A stretch of 64,000 nucleotides of DNA, from NCBI RefSeq assembly GCF_021869535.1, contig NW_026262734.1:112421588-112485587 (forward strand), written 5' to 3'. Source of the stretch: Mytilus californianus (Eukaryota; Mollusca; Bivalvia; Mytilida; Mytilidae). Numbering within the stretch: the stretch's first letter is position 1; each line of letters opens with the position of its first letter. Below are positions 60,201 to 64,000 of this stretch, in pieces. The position numbers and the translations under genes were made by a program. The notes below the pieces were generated by a model that searched no databases, had not been told where the DNA came from, and saw only the letters and a list, made by a program, of their open reading frames with translations.

Positions 60201-62748
60201 GAATAGACAAAACAAGCTTAAAAGATAATATTGCAGTTAATAGGCTGAACAATTCAAAGTAAAGGTTGGTCTTGTTATTATACGATAATCAAATCAAATA
60301 AACAACAAGAATGTGTCCATAGTACACCGGTGCCCCACTCGCACTATCATTTTCTATGTTAGGTGGACCGTGAAATTGGGGTCAAAACTCTTAATTTGGC
60401 ATAATAATTAGAAATATCATATCATAGGGAACATGTGTACTAAGTCAAGTTGATTGGACTTCAACTTCATCAAAAACTGCCTTGACCAAAAACTTTAACC
60501 TGAAGCGGGACAGACGGACGGACGGACGAACAGATGGTCGAACAAACGAACGGACCCACAGACAGAAAAACATAATGCCCCTAGGTTGGGCATAAAAAGA
60601 CAGAATCTTGTTTAAAAGATAGCCATTTTCAGGGTAGGAAAATATCATTTCTTTTTATTTGAAAGATTTCTAATTAATTTCCGTTAATTTCATCATATTC
60701 AAAATGTACTTTTATATACCAACCTGATTTATTATGAGTTGTTGATGATGACGTATTATGAGATTTATTTCGAGGACTATTTTTAACTGACTTTGTTGCA
60801 GCTCGTAATTGTTCTAATTCTTCTGTTAGAACTCGATGCCGTTCTTCCTGTTTTTGGCACTGATCTTGTAAATTACTGACTCGACCCTATAAATAGAACA
60901 GTAACTGACGTAACAATAATGTTTTATAAATTATAAATTAAATAATTCAGGTAAAGAAAAAATTATTTCTTTCATAAAATTGGCTTTGTTAACGACTTGA
61001 AATATGTTTCTTGATAAAATTTTGTCAGGAAATCTTGATACAATTTTTTTCTTCGCATTATTTAAATGAGCAGATCTTTATACGCAACAAATCTGATGTT
61101 TATCAGTATAAATACTGAGTCAATAGGAAATCCTGTTAAAGTTTGACCTCAGTACATCAAAAGGAACAGTTACATAATCACATTTCTCGAATAATTTCAT
61201 TCAATTTTATGTTTTGGAACTAATGATGTCATATCTCATAGCTTAGGTCAATGCATTATACTTGGCATAATATTTGCATATAATGTATTTAAAAACAACA
61301 ATTATAATTTTTGGTTGCAGATACCTGGAACTTAAACTGTAATTATTGCTAACACCTTTAATGACATTGTATTCTATTCTCTGGGTGTTTCCTCCTTTCT
61401 TAAGAGCACCAAGTATTTTGCTAACTCTTTTTACTGACACTGAATTTTTAGAACCAAAATTACAATGATATGAGGACAAATATGGTATTTACAAAAAAAA
61501 ACCAATAAAGAAAAACATTTTACAATTAAGTGAAGTCAGATGGTAAAAAAAGTACCTGTAATTTACTCAAAGCATCTTCATAATCTTTTTTAGTTTGATC
61601 ATGTGCCTGGAATGACAAAAATAATATTACATATAGTATACAATTCAATATTACCTTAATTTGATAAATAGCCTTTGAACCTTTTTAAACTGCTACAAAA
61701 CAAATAATTGCTGAATTGTCATTTTGTGACTACAATATTAAAGGCATTTGATTTGTATGTTTTCAGTATGCTGGTAGTAATCTCTCTTTTTCAATATATG
61801 TATATCATATATTCAAACCCAGCATTGGGAGGTAACTCAACTGATACTCAGTAACTGTGGGTTATTACATTGGTTAAGTGGACTTTTATATGTTAACTTT
61901 ATACTGAGTAACTGTGGGTCATTACATTGGTTAAGTGGACTTTTATATGTTAACTTTATACTGAGTAACTGTGTGTCATTACATTGGTTAAGTGGACTTT
62001 TACATGTTAACTTTATACTGAGTAACTGTGTGTCATTACATTGGTTAAGTGGACTTTTACATGTTAACTTTATACTGAGTAACTGTGTGTCATTACATTA
62101 GTTAAGTAGACTTTTACATGTTAACTTTATACTGAGTAACTGTGTGTCATTACATTAGTTAAGTAGACTTTTACATGTTAACTTTATACTGAGTAACTGT
62201 GGGTCATTACATTGGTTAAGTAGACTTTTACATGTTAACTTTATACTGAGTAACTGTGTGTCATTACATTAGTTAAGTAGACTTTTACATGTTAACTTTA
62301 TACTGAGTAACTGTGGGTCATTACATTGGTTAAGTAGACTTTTACATGTTAACTTTATACTGAGTAACTGTGGGTCATTACATTGGTTAAGTGGACTTTT
62401 ACATGTTAACTTTATACTGAGTAACTGTGGAAGTTTCAAAATTATTATTCCGATAATTACTCAATTTCAGTAACTGCACTATTTGAATATATAATAAAAA
62501 TAAGATGTGGTATTAACAACATTATCCTCCACAGTTCAATTGACATAGATATAAGCAATATATAAACTGATTATTTCTAAAGTTTAAATATATGAGCCTA
62601 AATTCATTGTTTCTCCTTTCAAATTTCTAAGTATAAACTATACCTGCTGTAACTGGTCATAGTGTGTCTGTTTTTCTTGTAATTTCTGCACTGTTTTTTG
62701 ATGATCATGTTCCAACTGTGTGAACTGTTCTGCTGTGTCTTTGAGATT
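24028..62748 (-). CDS. RIMBP2: RIM-binding protein (RIM-BP), 23 coding exons, 5' end outside window
   Basis: Joining 23 GT-AG exons on the minus strand gives an open frame of 3858 nt (1285 residues plus stop) with every phase consistent. Domain order (numbered from the first visible exon): coiled coil about 1-80, SH3-I about 239-305, three FN3 domains about 384-680, Ser/acidic linker 690-1009, SH3-II about 1010-1075, SH3-III about 1132-1190, basic tail to 1285. This SH3-FN3x3-SH3-SH3 layout is the RIM-BP signature. Landmarks include ALFDYDP and ALYDYDP, DADGFYRGE, GLVPSNF in SH3-I and SH3-III, and NNP-type FN3 motifs such as TLTWLPGNSN. In the known family the SH3 domains bind proline motifs of RIM and CaV channels, tethering calcium channels at presynaptic release sites. 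The first visible exon starts at an acceptor in phase 0, so the start codon lies to the right of the window. Vertebrates have several paralogues; the symbol marks the family, not a proven one-to-one orthologue. Confidence 0.93.
25192..25335. mobile_element. Family A dispersed repeat
   Basis: 'agatgtggtatgagtgccaa', 'gacaactctccatccaagtc', 'taaaccattataggtcacag', 'gaacagtaagctataaag'. In the last RIM-BP intron. Confidence 0.75.
25761..26612. mobile_element. Family B dispersed repeat with hairpin ends
   Basis: Starts with hairpin 'aggctctcaagagcct' and 'gtgtcgctcacc', ends with hairpin 'agctcacttggcccttcggg' continuing 'ccaggtgagct', followed by CTAA. Internal: 'gcagcaacccaacaacaggt' and 'gggcaataactcctaaaggg'. 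The second copy is at 51127-52912. No ORF. The end hairpin followed by CTRR is reminiscent of Helitrons, but this is not proven. Confidence 0.75.
26713..26958 (-). other. Unexplained ORF, possible alternative RIM-BP exon
   Basis: 81 codons. From an acceptor-like TTCAATTTTAG, the 55-residue part is polar and helix-like (TVENSDDNSSMNTDEIKQ... SLLKGHRSLSDEEMK). It would need a phase-2 donor; the exon at 30923 holds a cryptic phase-2 AG|GTCAGG. Nothing else supports it. Confidence 0.2.
27470..27565. repeat. ~42-bp tandem repeat, about 2 copies
   Basis: 'ggaagaaaagaaagtgtgtc' followed by 'gtgtcacgagtgtaagata' occurs twice, then a decayed third. Confidence 0.7.
27835..28172. repeat. 31-bp minisatellite, about 11 copies
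   Basis: 'gagcacatgtcctgatctgt' plus 'cataaaagtat' repeats at 27842, 27873, 27904 and on. Variants: cagtcat, cgaatt, gtacat. Confidence 0.9.
28795..28881. repeat. Perfect 16-bp inverted repeat
   Basis: 'aaccatttccaaaact' at 28795-28810 and 'agttttggaaatggtt' at 28866-28881, 55-nt loop. It lies 38 bp to the left of the exon-like segment at 28919-28958. Confidence 0.75.
28960..30889. other. RIM-BP last intron, unique AT-rich part
   Basis: About 1.9 kb with no exon signal and no tandem repeat, only A/T runs (for example the purine tract at 29265-29295). Confidence 0.4.
30923..31144 (-). CDS. RIMBP2: RIM-BP exon: rest of SH3-III, with optional read-through stop
   Basis: 222 nt, phase 0 to 0. 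Encodes VELSFKVGDIIMVYGEMD, DGFFMGEHNGRRG and LVPSNFLQEAP, then a Ser-rich stretch ending SRQSDT. Acceptor TTTCAG, donor ATACA|GTAAGA. If this donor is not used, the frame continues nine codons (VRDPTFSMHV) to a TAG at 30890-30892, giving an alternative short C-terminus. The in-frame join to the exon at 24028-24204 supports splicing. Confidence 0.9.
31841..31995 (-). CDS. RIMBP2: RIM-BP exon: start of SH3-III
   Basis: 155 nt, phase 1 to 0. A linker (KPVKSSDELSTSPSSML) is followed by MRRMVALYDYDPQELSPN and VDAE, the canonical ALYDYDP of SH3-III. Acceptor TTGACAG, donor GAG|GTAAGA. Confidence 0.93.
32815..32986 (-). CDS. RIMBP2: RIM-BP exon: second half of SH3-II
   Basis: 172 nt, phase 0 to 1. 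Encodes IFGDKDADGFYRGESNG followed by RVGYVPCNMVSEVQVDDDE, the most conserved block of RIM-BP SH3-II including the unusual P-C-N-M in place of P-S-N-F. Acceptor TTTCAG, donor ATAG|GTAAGA. Confidence 0.95.
32990..34188. other. RIM-BP intron, unique AT-rich part
   Basis: AT-rich intron sequence with no repeat or exon recognised, up to the transposon at 34189. Confidence 0.4.
34189..35753. mobile_element. DNA transposon remnant with hAT-like ends, ~1.57 kb
   Basis: The left end 'cagtgttctccccagg' is the exact reverse complement of the right end 'cctggggagaacactg' (16 nt). It is flanked by 'catgt' on both sides. CAGTG-type ends are common in hAT elements, but those make 8-bp duplications. No transposase ORF, so non-autonomous. 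In the intron between RIM-BP exons 32815 and 36265. Confidence 0.75.
36265..36914 (-). CDS. RIMBP2: RIM-BP large exon: Ser-rich linker and first half of SH3-II
   Basis: 650 nt, phase 1 to 0, the largest exon here. About 180 residues of Ser/Asp/Asn/Lys-rich linker (EITRDSSSERGNSLDVSE..., NNSPRSISNTPRKQ) lead into SH3-II with VRLFVALFDYDPESMSPN and EELPFKEGQIIK. Acceptor TTTTCAG, donor AAAG|GTAAAA. The rest of SH3-II is in the exon at 32815-32986. Confidence 0.93.
37448..37610 (-). CDS. RIMBP2: RIM-BP basic/Pro/Ser linker exon
   Basis: 163 nt, phase 0 to 1. Encodes DLNEDDSSTPRSTSTPRA followed by Pro/Ser-rich and Lys-rich sequence (KPSQPSSTAPPTIKVD... ASPKMKIPAI). Acceptor TTTACAG, donor ATAG|GTAATC. 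Several S/T-P and R-x-x-S sites suggest phosphorylation (inference). Confidence 0.83.
38422..39989. repeat. 49-bp satellite, 32 copies
   Basis: 'tagactttgcctccaaaagc', 'cttctacaacccaaacttaa', 'ttacttt' and A or T, then g. Copies are almost identical; the first is at 38422 and the last at 39941, exactly 31 x 49 apart. It sits in the RIM-BP intron between exons 37448 and 40839. Confidence 0.95.
40839..41006 (-). CDS. RIMBP2: RIM-BP acidic linker exon
   Basis: 168 nt, phase 0 to 0, beginning SPSNVYEADFIESSS and rich in Ser and Glu (SELSDIPEVEEDSIEE), ending NHDTPVQ. Acceptor TTGACAG, donor ACAG|GTCAGG. Likely disordered and skip-compatible. Confidence 0.83.
42178..42280. mobile_element. Family A-like fragment
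   Basis: 'ataaggagatgtggtatgat', 'gtcaatgagacaaactatcc' and 'gtcaacgtacagtcttc' follow the Family A order with substitutions. Confidence 0.5.
43366..43455 (-). CDS. RIMBP2: RIM-BP linker exon with two possible in-frame donors
   Basis: Phase 0 acceptor (TTTCAG) followed by TPSASKERQPSIDQEI and QKAVEVVTENEVAM. The donor ATG|GTAACA gives 90 nt (end 43366). An upstream donor GAG|GTAGTT gives 63 nt (end 43393). Both leave phase 0, so the two forms would differ by nine residues. I chose the longer one only because both are in frame. Confidence 0.7.
43609..43745. repeat. 62-bp tandem duplication, 2.2 copies
   Basis: 'agaaaagtgccgtgcgaggg' plus 'ctgtatagccagtcaaggtc' and 'gttaaaaacttccatcatca' at 43609 and 43671, with a third start at 43733. 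Copies differ at about one base, so the duplication is recent. Confidence 0.85.
43775..43880. mobile_element. Family A fragment (inverted)
   Basis: 'attagaccgttggttttcct', 'ctttatagcttgctgttcgg' and 'gagccaaggccgtactttga' match the inverted Family A repeat at 44580-44790. Confidence 0.6.
44122..44309 (-). CDS. RIMBP2: RIM-BP exon: end of FN3-3
   Basis: 188 nt, phase 1 to 0. Encodes DHMILNASDF, PRNLVVRTVNTDN and ESADSEVVKLP, then a Lys-rich linker ending KDKSKK. The VRT...ESADS motif matches the end of RIM-BP FN3-3. Donor AAAAAA|GTGAGT; read-through would reach a stop 8 codons later. Confidence 0.92.
44450..44790. mobile_element. Family A dispersed repeat (inverted, long copy)
   Basis: 'ctaagccaggagcctgttgt', 'gttgtcgtttgttg', 'ttagaccgttggttttcctg', 'agcttgctgttcagtgtgag' and 'actcataccacatcttctta' in order. 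It shows the repeat extends beyond the core seen at 25192. Confidence 0.75.
44933..45220 (-). CDS. RIMBP2: RIM-BP exon: end of FN3-2 and start of FN3-3
   Basis: 288 nt, phase 1 to 1. FN3-2 ends with LEAGTEHTVTITARNPLG and AFVEFKTL. FN3-3 begins with PPINVQVEAGPREGS, LLTWLPVTL and NGALVKGYVVYADGQR. The last two motifs are near-diagnostic of RIM-BP. Acceptor TTCAG, donor ACAA|GTAAGT. Confidence 0.93.
45225..46289. other. RIM-BP intron, unique part
   Basis: About 1.06 kb with nothing recognised before the 43-bp array begins. Confidence 0.4.
46290..46640 (-). repeat. 43-bp tandem repeat made from the end of a RIM-BP exon and its donor
   Basis: 'ctgcagattgaccctttcat' recurs at 46306, 46349, 46392 and every 43 bp to 46607, eight copies. 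On the minus strand each holds the exon tail and an ACAG|GTAGGG donor. Confidence 0.9.
46593..46754 (-). CDS. RIMBP2: RIM-BP exon: FN3-2, first part; its 3' end is tandemly repeated into the intron
   Basis: 162 nt, phase 1 to 1. Encodes DAVPAPSQLIASNITP, ATLTWLPGNSN and ISLNGNEVRVVKGS, ending YNLT. This closely follows the RIM-BP FN3-2 pattern (APS-L, W-L-P-NSN). Acceptor ATAACAG, donor ACAG|GTAGGG. The last ~35 nt of the exon and its donor are copied seven more times downstream at a 43-nt spacing. Only the first donor keeps the frame into the next exon, because reading on reaches a stop within two units. Confidence 0.9.
46760..48320. other. RIM-BP intron, unique part
   Basis: AT-rich, with a short Family A-like trace at about 47505-47545 ('aggagatgtatggtttatgc'). 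No exon found. Confidence 0.4.
48325..48403 (-). CDS. RIMBP2: RIM-BP exon: end of FN3-1
   Basis: 79 nt, phase 0 to 1, encoding VHRVSVRCLSSKGLS followed by LDNQATLLIGK. It closes FN3-1 with the strand F/G pattern (RVSVRCLSSKG). Acceptor TTCCAG, donor AAAAG|GTGAGG. Confidence 0.9.
48500..48896. mobile_element. Family A dispersed repeat (inverted, long copy)
   Basis: 'cctgtcccaagtcaggagcc', 'aatggttgtcatttattgct', 'ttttatagcttgctatgcag' and 'ggcaatcataccacatctcc' in the order of the 44450 copy, with more substitutions. Confidence 0.7.
49147..49340 (-). CDS. RIMBP2: RIM-BP exon: FN3-1, first part
   Basis: 194 nt, phase 1 to 0. Starts VIPFPKHLVLERQLGSS, followed by VVITWQPPDG and YHVCLDGKVIITVKGNER. 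The Trp of strand B and the Leu-Asp-Gly turn match RIM-BP FN3-1. Acceptor TTTGTAG, donor CAG|GTAAAA. Confidence 0.9.
49550..50155. repeat. Dispersed repeat with ~120-bp internal units and GACGG end
   Basis: About three units with 'cataactcggaaa', 'ctaaaatttat', 'caatagatataaa' and 'gcatttttgagtt'. Ends 'ttgacgacggacgaacagac' and 'ggacggacaaaggtatacc'. Confidence 0.6.
50387..50630. repeat. ~119-bp tandem duplication, 2 copies
   Basis: 'gagagccatccccctttcac', 'caattaagatcagtca', 'caccctgctaaagccaggta' and 'aaacaggggtgta' occur at 50387 and 50506. Confidence 0.8.
50848..50937 (-). CDS. RIMBP2: RIM-BP linker exon before FN3-1
   Basis: 90 nt, phase 1 to 1, encoding SKSKSPVLEDLSVQKSE and then ISSHIDSTVDDT. 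Acceptor TTTACAG, donor CCG|GTAAGT. Polar and disordered-looking; symmetric. Confidence 0.8.
51127..52912. mobile_element. Family B dispersed repeat, internally expanded copy
   Basis: Same ends as the 25761 copy: 'aggctctaaagagcct' and 'gtgtcgctcacc' at the start, end hairpin 'agctcacttgacctttcagg' continuing 'tcaggtgagct'. The ~500-bp core with 'gggcaataactcctaaaggg' is present three times (51377, 51882, 52380). Confidence 0.75.
52966..53112. mobile_element. Family C single-arm copy
   Basis: 'gaatggaaatggggaatgtg', 'gagacaaccacccgatcaaa' and 'gagaaaatcccacacccaga' match the left arm at 4848-4985. Confidence 0.65.
53362..53502 (-). CDS. RIMBP2: RIM-BP linker exon between SH3-I and FN3-1
   Basis: 141 nt, phase 1 to 1, acidic and Ser-rich (DDLSEFHAIMSGNN... 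ELDFDSSEETDTKSAK). Acceptor TTTTTAG, donor AAAA|GTAAGC. A skip-compatible cassette. Confidence 0.82.
53695..53900. repeat. Retroelement-flank fragment (inverted)
   Basis: 'gcaacacgacaggtgtcaca', 'tgtggagtagaatctgttta' and 'ttcatgttgctcagtgtttg' match, inverted, the repeats at 1065-1265 and 8318-8465, including 'gccatggcattgtca' of the 32-bp array. Confidence 0.55.
54377..54452 (-). CDS. RIMBP2: RIM-BP exon: second half of SH3-I
   Basis: 76 nt, phase 0 to 1. Encodes DGFFEAELMDGRRG followed by LVPSNFIEKLS. The conserved P-S-N-F near the SH3 end is present. Acceptor TTTTTAG, donor TCAG|GTTAGT. Confidence 0.93.
54835..55067. mobile_element. Short inverted-repeat element, ~233 bp
   Basis: 'taatagacctttcatattat' at the left and 'taatatgaaaatggtctatt' at the right are inverted over about 19 nt. 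No ORF. In the intron that splits SH3-I. Confidence 0.5.
55122..55301 (-). CDS. RIMBP2: RIM-BP exon: first half of SH3-I
   Basis: 180 nt, phase 0 to 0. Contains the SH3 start (VYIAKYTYDPYQHSPN, then PDAELALSSGDYVLVYGD, ending MDE). The ALYDY-type motif is AKYTYDP, as is usual for the divergent first SH3 of RIM-BP. Acceptor TTGTAG, donor GAG|GTCAGT. Confidence 0.93.
55844..55887 (-). CDS. RIMBP2: RIM-BP small exon (44 nt)
   Basis: 44 nt, phase 1 to 0, encoding KGEDSGMESNFDRK. Acceptor from a T-rich tract ending CAG, donor AAG|GTAGGA. It fits the phases of both neighbours exactly, so skipping it would shift the frame. Confidence 0.75.
56330..56595. mobile_element. Family A dispersed repeat (inverted)
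   Basis: 'tcagtggttgttgatggttc', 'caggctgttagttttctcgt', 'caggccttttatagttataa' and 'cgtaatcataccacctctcc'. Diverged copy. Confidence 0.6.
56600..58114. other. RIM-BP intron, unique part
   Basis: Nothing recognised over about 1.5 kb. Short ORFs here lack splice context and domain content. Confidence 0.4.
58115..58300. mobile_element. Small element with 'ggattcatt' ends
   Basis: 'tggattcattactattcgtg' and inverted 'aatgaatccacagtaatc'. The internal 'gtggggtaccaat' is shared with the element at 6151-7079. Low confidence in limits. Confidence 0.35.
58387..58596 (-). CDS. RIMBP2: RIM-BP acidic linker exon
   Basis: 210 nt, phase 1 to 1. Acidic linker with DDDEVELSNG, a short charged helix (EIAKKLKELEASS) and a Glu/Val/Ile-rich end (EEVISQEVISEEVIVPI). 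Acceptor TTTGCAG. The donor GAAG|GTTGTA is weaker than the others, but it is the only one that restores phase 1 to the next exon. Translation past it would read into the intron. Confidence 0.8.
59462..59551 (-). CDS. RIMBP2: RIM-BP linker exon, symmetric phase 1-1
   Basis: 90 nt, phase 1 to 1. Low-complexity polar sequence (DSFSSSAYDSQKH... SKSLDT). Acceptor TTTTCAG, donor ACAG|GTAATG. No domain. A skip-compatible cassette. Confidence 0.78.
59800..59965. mobile_element. Family A fragment (inverted)
   Basis: 'gggcattggttttcgcattt', 'tactatacagtatgggtttt', 'gaaggctgtacatggaccta' and 'gttgtctcattggcaatcat'. Diverged. Confidence 0.55.
60295..60600. repeat. Dispersed repeat with (GACG) end module
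   Basis: 'atagtacaccggtgccccac', 'ggtcaaaactcttaatttgg', 'gttgattggacttcaacttc', then 'agacggacggacggacgaac' and 'aatgcccctaggttgggcat'. Confidence 0.6.
60724..60886 (-). CDS. RIMBP2: RIM-BP exon (end of coiled coil)
   Basis: 163 nt, phase 0 to 1. It encodes a coiled-coil segment (VSNLQDQCQKQEERHRVL, then TEELEQLRAAT) followed by a Ser/Asn/Thr-rich linker ending in HNKS. Acceptor TTTATAG, donor TCAG|GTTGGT. The switch from helix to linker fits the region before SH3-I in RIM-BP. Confidence 0.83.
61556..61606 (-). CDS. RIMBP2: RIM-BP exon (coiled coil), 17 residues
   Basis: 51 nt, phase 0 to 0, encoding AHDQTKKDYEDALSKLQ. Acceptor ATTCCAG, donor CAG|GTACTT. It continues the coiled coil from the exon at 62644-62748. 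It is a short 0-0 exon. Confidence 0.8.
61846..62437. repeat. 57-bp minisatellite, about 10 copies
   Basis: 'attacattggttaagtggac', 'ttttatatgttaactttata' and 'ctgagtaactgtgggtc' repeat every 57 bp (for example 61921, 61978). Two-state sites include gggtc/gtgtc, ggtt/agtt and tata/taca. It lies between two coiled-coil exons. Confidence 0.9.
62644..62748 (-). CDS. RIMBP2: RIM-BP exon (coiled coil), first visible coding exon
   Basis: 105 nt, phase 0 to 0, 35 residues (begins NLKDTAEQFTQ, ends HYDQLQQ). It has a TTTTCAG acceptor and a CAG|GTATAG donor. The heptad-like, Gln/Glu/Lys-rich composition suggests the N-terminal coiled coil of RIM-BP. Being 0-0 symmetric, it could be skipped without a frame change. 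Confidence 0.82.
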
Positions 62749-62789
62749 CTGAAAATACACACAAAAAATACTCCAATCATTTTGTTTTA

Positions 62790-63000
62790 AAGAGAACATT
62801 TTGTACATAAATTAGGTTGGTAGTTTTCTCGTTTGAATTGTTTTACATTTGTCATTTCGGGGCCTTTTATAGATGACTATGCAGTATGGGTTTTGCTCAT
62901 TGTTGAAGGCTGTACGGTGACCTATAGTCATTAATTTCTGAGTAATTTGGTCTCTTGTCGAGAGTTGTCTCGTTGGCAATTATACCACATCTTCTTATTT
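62790..63000. mobile_element. Family A dispersed repeat (inverted)
   Basis: 'aggttggtagttttctcgtt', 'gccttttatagatgactatg', 'gaaggctgtacggtgaccta' and 'gttgtctcgttggcaattat'. Confidence 0.65.
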
Positions 63001-63629
63001 TTATAATTATTTTACACTTCCATGACATCAGCAGGAGAAGAGAATTTCTTCATTTCCCCAAATAAACTGAAGCACAACAAAACTGTAGAGCTATGCAATA
63101 AGAGGCATCTTTATTTTATTCTTTGTTTGTTTTAATACCATCACAAGATATATCTGACTTTTTAGCCCCTGATCAAGCTAGATATCATGCTATTGGTTAG
63201 TAACATACTTTTATTCCAATGGATGTCGATGTCTAAACAATAGCATAACAATATTTTTATTTGTGTACTAACAATTAAACTATTCCCACAATCCTTTGGA
63301 TTTTATAAGAATGAATTTCCACTTTAAAAAAACCAAGATAGATCACTGGATGATTTTTACTGCCCAGGAGGGAATTCCAATCCTTAATAAGGTCAAATCT
63401 CCAGGTTAACAACGTGTCTCCACATTATTTCTATTAACACATAGCAAGATTATCTCTGACACCTCAGTTGAAGTCTTTGGTATTTTTGTTTGCATCGTTG
63501 GGTTGGTGTCTCATTAGGGTATACCCTCATTTGTTTTATTCATAATGAAATCTTATAACATTTTATTTCAGAAATCTTTATTTAGGAAACCTGTATGTCT
63601 TTTGCACTGAAAATTATCTTCCATTTTGA

Positions 63630-64000
63630 TGTCAGAACAAACAAGAGTGCACACGCTGAAATGTCTCGCCTACTATACTGATCATAGATTTTATGTTGAT
63701 AGTCCTACATATAAAGTTTTACTACAAGTATCACATTAACATTTATGATCCAAGAAAATGAGGTCAAGGTCAGATAAACAAAGCCGGAAATATATGTACG
63801 CCTTTAATACAATCATTCCATACACAGAATATAGATGACCTATTGCTTATAGTATAAAAGAAACAGACCAAACCATGGAAATTCTATACTGACCAATGAA
63901 CCATGAAAATGAAGTCAAGGTCAGATGAACCCTGCCAGACATACATGTACACCTTAAAATCATTCCATGCATCAAATATAGTTGACCTATTGCTAAAAGT
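63630..64000. repeat. Dispersed repeat reaching the window end
   Basis: 'aacaagagtgcacacgctga', 'catgaaaatgaagtcaaggt' and 'cagatgaaccctgccagaca', with an internal duplicate of the 'aatgaggtcaaggtcagata' block. It runs off the window. Confidence 0.45.

Noticed and set aside
60445..60648. 67-codon minus ORF with Arg-Pro-Ser-Val repeats
   Set aside because: Translation of the GACG module of a dispersed repeat.

Overview
The window is eukaryotic, AT-rich and intron-rich, and reads as an invertebrate animal genome. Inference: it is a bivalve mollusc, most likely a Mytilus-type mussel. The evidence is one recognisable metazoan synaptic gene, GT-AG introns, many short dispersed repeats of the kind typical of mussel genomes, and many minisatellites. 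There are no bacterial operons, CRISPR arrays or tRNA/rRNA genes that I can see.

Left part (1-18.6 kb): two small paralogous genes on the + strand, at about 1.70-3.97 kb and 10.09-18.57 kb. Each has the same build. Exon 1 encodes a signal peptide and a Gly-rich stretch with an HVHYH motif and ends in phase 1. A short exon 2 encodes a hydrophobic, then basic, C-terminus and the stop codon. A third, untranslated exon carries AATAAA. I do not recognise the family. The 7.1 kb intron of the second gene contains a 61-bp minisatellite and a higher-order satellite of 45-bp units with embedded mobile-element sequence. Between the genes lie inverted-repeat elements, two ~170-190 bp tandem families, a 75-bp minisatellite and a decayed reverse-transcriptase relic.

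Middle and right (about 20.7 kb to the window end): one large gene on the - strand, a RIM-binding protein (RIM-BP/RIMBP2). I could join 23 coding exons with consistent phases. They encode 1285 residues in the order coiled coil, SH3-I, three FN3 domains, a long Ser-rich linker, SH3-II, SH3-III and a basic C-terminal tail. The N-terminal exons lie beyond position 64000. RIM-BP is an active-zone scaffold linking RIM and voltage-gated calcium channels. Its introns hold minisatellites (31, 43, 49, 57 and 62 bp), several copies of a dispersed 'Family A' repeat, two copies of a hairpin-ended 'Family B' repeat, and a 1.57 kb inverted-terminal-repeat transposon.

Most notable observations: the paired precursors with an equally placed cationic C-terminal 20-mer; tandem amplification of an exon end together with its splice donor in two unrelated genes; compensatory stem changes in the terminal hairpin of the Family B repeat; and a higher-order satellite that co-amplifies a mobile-element fragment inside an intron.
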